A DNA stretch of 47,705 bases from Vicinamibacteria bacterium (lineage in GTDB: Bacteria; Acidobacteriota; Vicinamibacteria; Vicinamibacterales; UBA8438), in assembly GCA_022820825.1 (NCBI GenBank), contig JAJEEU010000108.1:1-47705 (forward strand). The letters are read 5' to 3'. Each line of letters begins with the position of its first letter. Within the stretch, counting starts at the first letter, position 1. A model generated the notes under the pieces. That model searched no databases and was not told the origin of the DNA. It worked only from the letters and a program-made list of their open reading frames with translations. Of this stretch, positions 17,127 to 24,738 are shown piece by piece. The translations under genes and the position numbers were made by a program.

Positions 17127-17783
17127 TCAGCGTCCGGACGCCATGACCGCCTGCAGCGCGTCGATGGCCGCCGCCGCCTCGTCCGACGCGGTCGTCTCGG
17201 CCGGCACGGCCTCATAGGCCGCCAGCGCGCGCTCGTACTCGCGCCGCTCGACGTAGGCGTGGCCGATCTGCAGGTGCAGGCTCGTCAGTTGCGGCACCCG
17301 TTCCAGCAGCTCTTCGTAGGCCTCGATCGCGTCGTTGAACCTGCCGCGGTCGAACATCCGGTGCGCCGCGGCGAGTTCCTCCTGGATCTCGCCCGCGGGT
17401 ATGCCGGCCAGCACGCCGGTAGTGGGGACGGGCGGACGGAGCGGGTCGACGTTGAGGACGAAGTTCATGTCGACGCGGCCCGTGCGGCGCACGAACGCAA
17501 CGCCCTCGGCCGGCTCGTACCCGAACTTGGTGATCACGAAGCGCCAGGGGCCGGACACGAGTCCGAGGAAGCCGAACCACCCGCCGTCATCGGTGCGACC
17601 CTCTACCGTGCGGCTGGAGTTGCGCAGGCTCTCGCCCGCAACCGTGGCGCCCTCGAGCGTGCTGCCGTCGGCGCCGCGCACGCGGCCGGCCACTACGGCG
17701 GCCTGCGCCAAGGCCGGAACCGCGGTCGCGCAGATGGCGCTGCAGACGAGGAAGATGACGGCGGCGCGCTTGAATCTGGACAC
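17127..17783 (-). CDS. Exported carboxypeptidase-regulatory-like + TPR protein (copy 2, short)
   Basis: A 218-residue exported protein with signal peptide MSRFKRAAVIFLVCSAICAT..ALAQ. The carboxypeptidase-regulatory-like domain (AGRVRGADGSTLEGATVAGE, TDDGGWFGFLGLVSGPWRFV) is followed by one or two TPR-like units (AHRMFDRGRFNDAIEAYEEL, RVPQLTSLHLQIGHAYVERR). It is clearly a paralogue of the protein at 14731-15684, with the same signal-domain-TPR order, but about 100 residues shorter because most TPRs are missing. It faces the stop of the first serine hydrolase (15 bases) and diverges from the second, larger hydrolase (62 bases). Probably a periplasmic scaffold or partner for that hydrolase, by association only. 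Confidence 0.85.
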   Translation of the reverse strand: MSRFKRAAVIFLVCSAICATAVPALAQAAVVAGRVRGADGSTLEGATVAGESLRNSSRTVEGRTDDGGWFGFLGLVSGPWRFVITKFGYEPAEGVAFVRRTGRVDMNFVLNVDPLRPPVPTTGVLAGIPAGEIQEELAAAHRMFDRGRFNDAIEAYEELLERVPQLTSLHLQIGHAYVERREYERALAAYEAVPAETTASDEAAAAIDALQAVMASGR

Positions 17784-17816
17784 GTTGCCTCCGCCAGCGG
17801 GACTGGCGAGCCACAG

Positions 17817-17822
17817 TATAAT
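17817..17822 (+). promoter_or_regulatory. Consensus -10 box (TATAAT) in the divergent 17783-17846 region
   Basis: A perfect TATAAT lies 23 bases before the ATG of the hydrolase-NamZ gene, in an otherwise GC-rich 62-base divergent region. No good -35 hexamer stands 16-18 bases upstream (TTGCCT at 17785-17790 is too far). It is therefore a likely but incomplete promoter call. Confidence 0.45.
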
Positions 17823-17845
17823 CCGAAACCCTTTCCTTCCCGGCC

Positions 17846-20215
17846 ATGGAACGTCCTGCTTTCCTGCTCGCCTTGCTGTGTCTGGCGGGCGGTTGCAGTG
17901 CGCCGGTCATCGACAGTCCGGCCGTTCCTCGTGACGACGCCATTGCGATTGATTTCGAGCGCCTGAGCCGCATCGACGGCGCGGTGGAGGCGGCAATCGC
18001 GGACGGCGACCTGCCCGGCGCGGTGGTGCTGGTGTGGAGCCGGGGCCAGACGGCGTACCTCAAGGCGTTCGGCCGGCGGGCCGTCGAGCCCGCGAGCGAG
18101 CCGATGACGGTCGACACGATCTTCGATCTCGCCTCGCTGACGAAGGTGGTGGCGACGACCACCGCCGTGATGATGCTCGTGGAGGAGGGGCGCGTCCGGC
18201 TGCGGGCCCCGGTCGCGGAGTATCTCCCCGCCTTCGCGCGGCGCGGCAAGGAGCGCATCACGGTCGGGCAGTTGCTCGCGCACGTCTCCGGCCTGCGGCC
18301 CGACCTCGACCTGGAACAGGCGTTCGACGGGCATGCCGTGGCGCTGGAGCGCACGTATGACGAGCGCCCCGACGCGGCGCCCGGCGAGCGGTTCATCTAC
18401 AGCGACCTGAACTTCATGCTCCTGGGCGAGATCGTGGAGCGTGTGAGCGGGCTGCCGCTCGACCGCTTCGCGGCCGAGCGCATCTTCGAGCCGCTGGGGA
18501 TGCACGAGACGATGTTCCGGCCGCCCGCGGAACTTGCCGGGCGCATCGCCCCGACCGAGGCGTGCGCCGGCCTCGAATGGCCGTGCCGCCGCGCGGTTGC
18601 CGGCGCCGCGATGCTGCGGGGCACGGTGCACGACCCGACGGCGCGGCGCATGGGGGGCGTGGCCGGCCACGCCGGGTTGTTCTCCACCGCCGCGGACCTT
18701 GCCCGCTTCGGCCGGATGCTCCTGGGAGACGGCGCACTCGACGGCGCGCGCATCCTGGCGCCGCTGACCGTCGCCCGCATGACGTCGCCGGCCACGCCGG
18801 CCGGGATGCGCGACGTGCGGGGACTGGGGTGGGACATCGATTCGTCGTACTCCGCGAACCGGGGCGCCCTGTTCCCGGTCGGCTCGTTCGGCCATACCGG
18901 CTTCACCGGCACGTCGATCTGGGTCGATCCGTCCAGCCGGACGTTCGTCGTCTTCCTCTCGAACCGCGTGCATCCGGACGGCGGGGGGCAGGTGGTGGCC
19001 CTGCGCGGCCGGGTGGCCACGCTGGCGGCCGCCGCGGTCATGGACCGGCCCGCGGGGCGGTCCGCCGGAGACGTCGGGCGCGGCGTGGCGCGGGTGCAGA
19101 CCGGCATCGACGTGCTCCGCGATGAGGGGTTCGCGCAACTGCGGGGTGCGCGCGTGGCGCTGTTGACCAACCGCACCGGCCGGGCGCGCGACGGCGCCCG
19201 GACGATCGACCTCTTGCACCAGTCTCCGGAAGTGGATCTCAGGCTCCTGCTCGGCCCCGAGCACGGGTTGGGCGGCGATGCGGACGGCCCGGTTGCCGAC
19301 GCCCGCGACGCGCCAACGGGTCTGCCCATCTACTCCCTGTACGGCGACACGCGCCGGCCGACGGGGCGCATGCTGGGCGGCGTGGACACCGTCGTGGTCG
19401 ACCTGCAGGACGCCGGCGCCCGCTTCTATACGTACGCCGCGACGATGGCCTACGTGATGGAGGCGGCTGCCGAGTGGGGCCTCCGGGTGGTGGTGCTCGA
19501 CCGGCCCAACCCGATCACCGGCGCCGCCGTGGAAGGTCCGCTGCAGGACGCCGGGCAGACCGGCTTCACGGGCTACCTGCCGCTGCCGGTCCGCCATGGC
19601 ATGACGCTCGGCGAGCTGGCCCGGCTGTTCAACGCGGAGCGCGAGATCGGGGCGCAGCTAGAGGTCGTGCCGCTGCGCGGCTGGCGCCGGAACCTGTGGT
19701 TCGACGAGACCGGCCTCACTTGGGTCGATCCGTCACCGAACCTGCGCACCGTGACGCAGGCCGCGCTCTATCCCGGGATCGGAGCGATCGAAGGCGCCAA
19801 CCTGTCGGTCGGACGCGGCACCGACACGCCGTTCGAGCGCCTCGGGGCGCCGTGGATCGACGGCCCCGCCCTGGCCGCGCGGCTGAACGCCCGCCGCCTG
19901 CCCGGCGTGCGCGCGTATCCCGTGACGTTCACGCCCGCGGCCGGCCCGTACGCCGGACAGTCGTGCAGCGGGATCCACCTGATCGTCACCGACCGCGACG
20001 CGCTCCGTCCGGTCCGCCTGGGCGTCGAAATCGCTGCAGCGCTTCACGAACGGCACGGCGCGCAGTTCGAGATCGACCGCACGTTGCGCCTGCTGGGTTC
20101 GCTGGAGATCCTGCAGCGCATCGAGGACGGCGAGGACCCCGCCGCCATCGCGGCAGCGTGGGCGGCTGCCGAGCAGGCGTGGCGCGCGCGCCGCGCACCG
20201 TACCTCCTGTACTGA
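17846..20215 (+). CDS. Lipoprotein fusion: serine hydrolase + NamZ/DUF1343 exo-muramidase
   Basis: A 789-residue lipoprotein (signal MERPAFLLALLCLAGGC, lipobox LAGGC with C17). Residues ~40-400 form a class C beta-lactamase-like serine hydrolase: S97-L-T-K100 in DLASLTKVVATTTAVMMLVE, Y-S-D in FIYSDLNFMLLGEIVERVSG, HxG in FGHTGFTGTSIWVDP. Residues ~417-789 form a DUF1343/NamZ domain: LLTNRTG, LLGPEHGLGGDADG, GLPIYSLYGDTRRPTGRML, DTVVVDLQDAGARFYTYA, VVVLDRPNPITG, LPVRHGMTLGELARLFN, WVDPSPNLRT, NLSVGRGTDTPFERLGAPWI. NamZ is an exo-beta-N-acetylmuramidase releasing MurNAc from peptidoglycan fragments. The fusion suggests a cell-wall recycling enzyme that both trims the peptide and releases MurNAc. 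It diverges from the short TPR protein. Confidence 0.93.
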   Translation: MERPAFLLALLCLAGGCSAPVIDSPAVPRDDAIAIDFERLSRIDGAVEAAIADGDLPGAVVLVWSRGQTAYLKAFGRRAVEPASEPMTVDTIFDLASLTKVVATTTAVMMLVEEGRVRLRAPVAEYLPAFARRGKERITVGQLLAHVSGLRPDLDLEQAFDGHAVALERTYDERPDAAPGERFIYSDLNFMLLGEIVERVSGLPLDRFAAERIFEPLGMHETMFRPPAELAGRIAPTEACAGLEWPCRRAVAGAAMLRGTVHDPTARRMGGVAGHAGLFSTAADLARFGRMLLGDGALDGARILAPLTVARMTSPATPAGMRDVRGLGWDIDSSYSANRGALFPVGSFGHTGFTGTSIWVDPSSRTFVVFLSNRVHPDGGGQVVALRGRVATLAAAAVMDRPAGRSAGDVGRGVARVQTGIDVLRDEGFAQLRGARVALLTNRTGRARDGARTIDLLHQSPEVDLRLLLGPEHGLGGDADGPVADARDAPTGLPIYSLYGDTRRPTGRMLGGVDTVVVDLQDAGARFYTYAATMAYVMEAAAEWGLRVVVLDRPNPITGAAVEGPLQDAGQTGFTGYLPLPVRHGMTLGELARLFNAEREIGAQLEVVPLRGWRRNLWFDETGLTWVDPSPNLRTVTQAALYPGIGAIEGANLSVGRGTDTPFERLGAPWIDGPALAARLNARRLPGVRAYPVTFTPAAGPYAGQSCSGIHLIVTDRDALRPVRLGVEIAAALHERHGAQFEIDRTLRLLGSLEILQRIEDGEDPAAIAAAWAAAEQAWRARRAPYLLY

Positions 20216-20247
20216 TCTGCGGGCCCGCCTTCCAGCCGGCTCCGCGG

Positions 20248-20661
20248 CTACATCATGTACAGCATCACGTACACGATGAGGCCGGTGACCGAGACGTACA
20301 GCCAGAGCGGCAGTGTCCAGCGGGCGATGCGGCGGTGGCGGTCGAACCGCTCGCGCAGCGCATGCGTCACCGTGATGATCGCCAGCGGTGCGATCACGGC
20401 AGCCAGGATGATGTGGCTGATCAGCACGGCGAAGTAGAACATGCGGGCCGGCCCCTGCCCGGTGTACGGGACCGATCCGACGTTGAGGTGGTAGATGACG
20501 TAGGAGATCAGGAACAGCACCGAAGCGGTGCAGGCGGCCAGCATGCAGCGCCGGTGGGCGTCGATGCGGCCGCGCCGGATCATCACGTAGCCGGCGCTCA
20601 ACAGCAGTCCCGAGGTGGCGTTGAGCAGCGCGTTGAGCGTCGGCAGGTCGGTAATTTCCAT
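20248..20661 (-). CDS. DUF420 membrane protein (CtaM-like)
   Basis: A 137-residue integral membrane protein with four hydrophobic helices (about 10-28, 42-62, 75-100 and 112-135). The conserved histidines of the DUF420 family are seen in RIDAHRRCMLAACTASV, FLISYVIYHLNVG, LISHIILAAVI and RHRRIARWTLPLWLYVSVTG. Members such as CtaM are needed for maturation of haem A-containing cytochrome oxidases. The position here, downstream of heme A and heme O synthase genes on the same strand, agrees with that. It follows ctaB by 41 bases and converges on the NamZ fusion gene, whose stop is 32 bases away. Confidence 0.85.
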   Translation of the reverse strand: MEITDLPTLNALLNATSGLLLSAGYVMIRRGRIDAHRRCMLAACTASVLFLISYVIYHLNVGSVPYTGQGPARMFYFAVLISHIILAAVIAPLAIITVTHALRERFDRHRRIARWTLPLWLYVSVTGLIVYVMLYMM

Positions 20662-20702
20662 GGCTTAAGGGTACCCCGCAGCGGGGCTCTTGCCACGGGC
20701 TG

Positions 20703-21593
20703 CTAGAAGGCGCGCTCGACGACCAGCAGGCCCCACAGCAGCGGCAGGTAGGCCAGCGATCCGAGGAACACCGCGCGCGCCCGCGCGGCTGAGCGGTGCA
20801 GCGCGAAGCGGGCCGCGGCGACAATGAACGCCGATCCGAAGAGAGCCGCCGCCGCGAGGTAGAGCGGTCCGCCCAGACCGACCAGGCCCGCCGTCAGGCT
20901 CACCGGCAGCAGCGCCGCGGCGCACAGCAGCCCCTGCACGGACGCCTGCCGCCCGCTGGCGTCCAGCACGGCCAGGAACGGCAGGCCGGCGCGCCGGAAA
21001 TCGTCCCGGTACAGCCACGACAGCGCATGGAAGTGGGGCATCTGCCACAGGAACACGATGCCGAACAGTACCCACGCTTCCAAGCCGGCCGTGCCGCGCG
21101 CCGCGGTCCAGCCGATGACCGGCGGGAGGGCGCCCGGCACCGCCCCGACCAGCGTCGCCCACGGCGTGCGCCGCTTGAGCGGCGTGTACACGGCCGCGTA
21201 GCCGACCAGGGTGGCCAGCGCCACGGCCGCCGCCGTCAGGTTCGTGCCCAGCGCCAGCTCGAGCAGGCCGAGCACCGCGAGCACCAGCGCGAACAGCCGC
21301 GCCTCGAACGGCGTCACGCGGCCGGCCGCCACCGGGCGCCGCCGCGTGCGCTCCATCGCGGCATCGATATCGCGTTCGGCCGCCTGGTTGAACGCCGCCG
21401 CCGCGCCCGCGACGAGTCCGGAGCCGACGAGCGTATGCACGAGGGCCGCCGGCGACGCCGCGCCGCCGCCGCCCAGGTAGTAGCCGACGCCGGCGGAGAC
21501 GACCACGAGCGAGTTGAGCCGCGGCTTCGTGAGGGTTAGAAAGTCGGCCGCCCGTGAAGCGGCTGCGGGAGCGGCGATGGCGGCGGTCTTCAT
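20703..21593 (-). CDS. ctaB: Protoheme IX farnesyltransferase (heme O synthase)
   Basis: A 296-residue UbiA-superfamily membrane prenyltransferase that adds a farnesyl-derived chain to haem B to give haem O. The first substrate-binding motif is in AFNQAAERDIDAAMERTRRR (N-x3-D-x3-D region). The second aspartate-rich loop is around WLYRDDFRRAGLPFLAVLDA. About eight to nine hydrophobic helices are visible, and TLTKPRLNSLVVVSAGVGYY near the N-terminus is typical of CtaB/CyoE. The initiator follows the stop of cox15 by 2 bases, so the genes are translationally close. Together with cox15 and the DUF420 gene it supplies the haem for an aa3-type oxidase, whose subunit genes are not in the window. Confidence 0.94.
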   Translation of the reverse strand: MKTAAIAAPAAASRAADFLTLTKPRLNSLVVVSAGVGYYLGGGGAASPAALVHTLVGSGLVAGAAAAFNQAAERDIDAAMERTRRRPVAAGRVTPFEARLFALVLAVLGLLELALGTNLTAAAVALATLVGYAAVYTPLKRRTPWATLVGAVPGALPPVIGWTAARGTAGLEAWVLFGIVFLWQMPHFHALSWLYRDDFRRAGLPFLAVLDASGRQASVQGLLCAAALLPVSLTAGLVGLGGPLYLAAAALFGSAFIVAAARFALHRSAARARAVFLGSLAYLPLLWGLLVVERAF

Positions 21594-21595
21594 CG

Positions 21596-22564
21596 TCAGG
21601 CTTGCGCGCGTTCCGGCGCGGGGGCGCCCACCGGCGCAATGTCCCGGAAACGGTCGCGGTGCGTGCGCAGGCCGAGCACGATGGCGGTCGCGAACAGCAC
21701 TGCACCGGTGGCGACGTGGGCCGTGTTGATGGTCACGTCGCGCGCGCTCAGCACCGTCAGCGCCCCGAGCGTCACCTGCGCCACGACCACCGCAATCAGC
21801 AGCCAGGCCGGCCGGACCAGCTCACGCCGGCCGCCGTGATGGGCGAGCACGTGTCCCGCCGTCGCCAGCACCACGAGCGTCACGATCACGGCGCCGACCC
21901 GGTGTGCGAAGTGGATTGCAATGCCCGCATCCCACACCGGAGGAATCAGCCGGCCGAACGCCAGCGGGAAGTCCGGGATAGCCAGGCCGGCGCCGGTATG
22001 GCGCATCGCCGCCCCGATCAGGATCTGGACGTAGATGGCGGCCGGCAGCGCGATGACCAGCGCGCGCAGGATCCCGTCCGCCGCGATCCGGCGCTCGCCG
22101 TCCGAGGTCCGGTAGTAGCGCGCCAGCCATCCCGCGGACGTGAAGATAGCCAGGCTGACCACGAGCGCGAAGAACACCTGCGCGAGCCCCGCGTGGCTGA
22201 TGGAAACGGGCGGCGGCAGGAAGTACAGCACCGTGATGCCGCCCAGCAGTCCCTGCACCACGACGGCGGCCAGCGCGATCCAGCCGAGCCGGCGCACCCA
22301 CCGTCGCGGCTCGCTCGCGGCCAGCCAGGCGACCAGCCCGATCGTCAGCATGCCCACCACGCTGGCGATCAACCGGTGCCCGTGCTCGTACAGGATGCCG
22401 CCCACCATCCCGGACCACGGGAAGGCGAACATGAAGTAGCCGTATGTATTCGGCCAGTCGGGGACGGCCAGCCCCGAGCCCGTGCTGGTCACGAGCCCGC
22501 CGGCCGTGATCAGCACGAGCGTTGCGGCCGCAACGAGCCGGTTGTACCGATGCAGCCAGTACAA
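21596..22564 (-). CDS. ctaA: Heme A synthase (COX15/CtaA)
   Basis: A 322-residue membrane enzyme that oxidises the C8 methyl of haem O to give haem A. It has eight hydrophobic segments in two pseudo-repeats. The conserved histidines are in MVGGILYEHGHRLIASVVGM, ISHAGLAQVFFALVVS, AIHFAHRVGAVIVTLVVLAT and NTAHVATGAVLFATAI. The N-terminal signature LITAGGLVTSTGSGLAVPDW is complete. The only start in the right place is a TTG at 22564, one base after the TAA of the upstream lipoprotein gene; no ATG or GTG fits. This suggests translational coupling and low expression. The gene is second in the four-gene oxidase-assembly operon. Confidence 0.92.
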   Translation of the reverse strand: MYWLHRYNRLVAAATLVLITAGGLVTSTGSGLAVPDWPNTYGYFMFAFPWSGMVGGILYEHGHRLIASVVGMLTIGLVAWLAASEPRRWVRRLGWIALAAVVVQGLLGGITVLYFLPPPVSISHAGLAQVFFALVVSLAIFTSAGWLARYYRTSDGERRIAADGILRALVIALPAAIYVQILIGAAMRHTGAGLAIPDFPLAFGRLIPPVWDAGIAIHFAHRVGAVIVTLVVLATAGHVLAHHGGRRELVRPAWLLIAVVVAQVTLGALTVLSARDVTINTAHVATGAVLFATAIVLGLRTHRDRFRDIAPVGAPAPERAQA

Positions 22565-22565
22565 C

Positions 22566-23333
22566 TTATCCGACGCTGAACGTGAAGCTCAGCTCGGCGG
22601 TGCCGCCCTCGCCGACGGTCACGTTCTGCGTCTGCGTGCCGAGCTCCTCGTGCCACGCTTCCACGACGTAGTCGCCGGGCGGGAGGTTGCTGATGTCGAA
22701 CGCGCCGTCATCGCCGGTCACCGCGAAGTAGGGGTGATCCAGCACGCCGACGTAGGCGTTCATCCAGCCGTGCACGTCGCACTTGAACGGCACCATCACT
22801 TCGGGGGAGTCGAACGTCCGCTCGAACTCCATCCCCTGGATGGGCTGGCCCATGTTGAACTCGGCGTTCGCGAGCGGCGTCGCGTGGATGTTGTGCAGCG
22901 TGGCGTCGCTGTTGCGGATCGTAATCGTCTGCCCGACGCGGACGCCGAACACGTGCGGCGTGTAGCGGCAACCCTGCTGGTCCAGCATCACGGATCCGGT
23001 AGCGGCAGGGAAGGTCCTGCCTTCCAGGCCCTCCTTGACGTAGACGAACACGTTGCCCAGGCCGCCGCTGCCGCCGACCACGTAGTACTCGGTCTCGGCG
23101 TCGGTGGCCAGCTCGACGCACGCCGGGTCGGAGTTCATCCGGATCGTCTCGGCCGGGGGCGGCGTGCCGTCCAGCGTGATGGTGCCCATGACGCTGCCTG
23201 CGGTGGCAGGGTCGAACGCCGGCGCGGCCGGGGCTGCCGGTGCCGCCGGCGCATCGGAATCGCCTCCGCCGCCGCACGCCGCGGTGGCAAAGACGAGCAG
23301 TGTGGTGAGCGTCCACAGTGTTCGGTGCTGCAT
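22566..23333 (-). CDS. Cupredoxin-like lipoprotein in the haem A operon
   Basis: A 255-residue lipoprotein (signal MQHRTLWTLTTLLVFATAAC, C20). A low-complexity Ala/Pro linker follows (about 28-40). A cupredoxin-like beta-domain then has possible type 1 copper ligands: H147 and H150 in NSDATLHNIHATP, and C185, H188 and M191 in FKCDVHGWMNAYVGV. The end is a carboxypeptidase-regulatory-like turn (DDGAFDISNLPPGDYVVEAW). The start is the ATG at 23333 with an AGGAG site (CCAGGAGA) upstream. It is the first gene of the operon with heme A and heme O synthases. I infer an outer-leaflet copper-binding or electron-transfer protein for oxidase assembly. Similar proteins occur as 'methylamine utilisation-like' or carboxypeptidase-regulatory-like proteins; no activity is known to me. 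Confidence 0.8.
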   Translation of the reverse strand: MQHRTLWTLTTLLVFATAACGGGGDSDAPAAPAAPAAPAFDPATAGSVMGTITLDGTPPPAETIRMNSDPACVELATDAETEYYVVGGSGGLGNVFVYVKEGLEGRTFPAATGSVMLDQQGCRYTPHVFGVRVGQTITIRNSDATLHNIHATPLANAEFNMGQPIQGMEFERTFDSPEVMVPFKCDVHGWMNAYVGVLDHPYFAVTGDDGAFDISNLPPGDYVVEAWHEELGTQTQNVTVGEGGTAELSFTFSVG

Positions 23334-23496
23334 CAAAAATCTCCTGGTGCGAAGTGTGGGAAGCGGGCGAACCAGAGGGACGAGCACTGCATAAGCGCTC
23401 GCTTCTGGCATCGACTTAACCCGCCAAGAATATCAGAACTCGCCGCCGCGTGCGAGCGCGGCGGGCTGGTACACTCGCGTCCGGGTACCCACGCTC

Positions 23497-24315
23497 ATGC
23501 AGGCACGTTCGACGCTCGCGCTGCCGTCGGCGCTCGACCCGGCCCACGCCGGCCGGTGGCTGCGGCTGGCGGCAGACAACGGCGTCGTCTTCCTCGACTA
23601 CGACGGCACGCTGACGCCCATCGTCGCCCGGCCCGAGCTGGCGACGTTGTCGGCCGGGATGCGCGCGACGCTCGTGCGGCTCGCGGCCAGGCTTCCGGTG
23701 GCGGTAGTTTCCGGCCGGGACGTGTCTGTCGTCGCCGGACTGGTCGGCATCGACGGTCTGGCGTACGTCGGCAGCCACGGCCTCGACATCACCGGCTTCG
23801 GGGACGGAACCACCCGCCACGAAGCCGCGCGCAAATTCGTGCCGCGGCTCGACGCCGCCGAGCGCGAGTTGCGACGCGCGACAGCCGGCATCCCCGGCGT
23901 GCTGGTGGAGCGCAAGCGGTTCAGCGTGGCCACGCACGTGCGGCTGGCGGCGCCCGCGGACCGCACGGCGGTGGAGTCGATCGTCGCGGGCGTGGCACGC
24001 GCGCATCCGTCGCTGCGGCGGGAGCGCGGCAAGATGGTGTTCGAGCTGCGGCCCGACATCGACTGGGACAAGGGCCGGGCCGTGTGCTGGCTGCTGGATG
24101 CGCTGGACCGCGACCCGTCGGCTGGGCTGTTCATCGGCGACGACCTGACCGATGAATCCGTCTTTCGGGCGCTGTCCGGCCGCGGGCTCGGCATCGTCGT
24201 CAGCGAGGCCGGGCGGCCGACCGCGGCGGACCTCCGACTCGCCGGCCCGACCGAGGTGCAGATTCTGCTCGACCGCCTGGCCGACGCGGCCGCAGCTGCC
24301 GCGCATCGCGGCTAG
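23497..24315 (+). CDS. otsB: Trehalose-6-phosphate phosphatase
   Basis: A 272-residue HAD-type phosphatase converting trehalose 6-phosphate to trehalose. Motif I is FLDYDGTLTPIV (D34 and D36). The family blocks VAVVSGRDVSVV, GLAYVGSHGLDITGFGDGTT, VLVERKRFSVATHVRLA, FELRPDIDWDKGRAV and the acidic motif LFIGDDLTDESVFRAL are all present. The N-terminal MQARSTLALPSALDPAHAGR is short and cytoplasmic. No otsA (trehalose-phosphate synthase) gene is next to it, which is unusual but known. The stop codon overlaps by four bases that of the converging small cytochrome gene. A TACACT box at 23470-23475, 22 bases before the ATG, could be its -10. Confidence 0.94.
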   Translation: MQARSTLALPSALDPAHAGRWLRLAADNGVVFLDYDGTLTPIVARPELATLSAGMRATLVRLAARLPVAVVSGRDVSVVAGLVGIDGLAYVGSHGLDITGFGDGTTRHEAARKFVPRLDAAERELRRATAGIPGVLVERKRFSVATHVRLAAPADRTAVESIVAGVARAHPSLRRERGKMVFELRPDIDWDKGRAVCWLLDALDRDPSAGLFIGDDLTDESVFRALSGRGLGIVVSEAGRPTAADLRLAGPTEVQILLDRLADAAAAAAHRG

Positions 24316-24707
24316 TTCCCGAGCCGCGCTCCCCGCACGTGCTTGTGGCACTGCACGCACGAAAGCGTCATCTCCATGTACGCCAGCGAGACGCCGTCGA
24401 TGTCGCGCGCCCGCGCTTCGTCCTCCAGCGACTCGGCCGCAACGCGGAATTGGCTTGCGTGGTTGAGATACTGCGGCGTCTGGAGCGGGCTCCACGTGGT
24501 CGCCTCGCTGAGCCGTACCAGCTCCGCGGCGCTCTGCGCTACCTGGCCGTGGTTGCCCAGCACCACCGCGCCCACCAGCGTCTCCGCGTGCATAAGCTTC
24601 TCGCGCATCAACTCGCCGAGGTTGGGCCGCTGGGCGGAGCCGATCGTGGTGGCGGCAAGGACCAGGAGCACCGCCCCCACCCATGCCGGCCGTATCCGTT
24701 GCGTCAT
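24312..24707 (-). CDS. Small exported cytochrome c (c'-like, C-terminal CXXCH)
   Basis: A 131-residue exported protein. The signal peptide (MTQRIRPAWVGAVLLVLAATTIGSA) is followed by helices (LGELMREKLMHAETLVGAVV, VAQSAAELVRLSEATTW, YLNHASQFRVAAESLEDEAR). A single haem-binding motif lies near the C-terminus, C117-V-Q-C-H121. One haem c at the end of a four-helix bundle is the class II cytochrome c (c'/c554-like) layout. M36 or M39 in the first helix, or a histidine, could be the axial ligand. The role is unclear: an electron carrier or a gas-binding protein. It lies upstream of otsB's end (convergent) and 31 bases downstream of the M23 peptidase gene. Confidence 0.82.
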   Translation of the reverse strand: MTQRIRPAWVGAVLLVLAATTIGSAQRPNLGELMREKLMHAETLVGAVVLGNHGQVAQSAAELVRLSEATTWSPLQTPQYLNHASQFRVAAESLEDEARARDIDGVSLAYMEMTLSCVQCHKHVRGARLGN

Positions 24708-24738
24708 GACGTCGTCCTTTCCACGAGGCGCGCCGGCA

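Noticed and set aside
17111..17127. Terminator between the first serine hydrolase and the short TPR gene
   Set aside because: Only 15 bases, no convincing stem and no T-run.
20671..20690. CCCCG-CAG-CGGGG hairpin between ctaB and the DUF420 gene
   Set aside because: Five base pairs with a three-base loop and no T-run; probably chance in GC-rich DNA.
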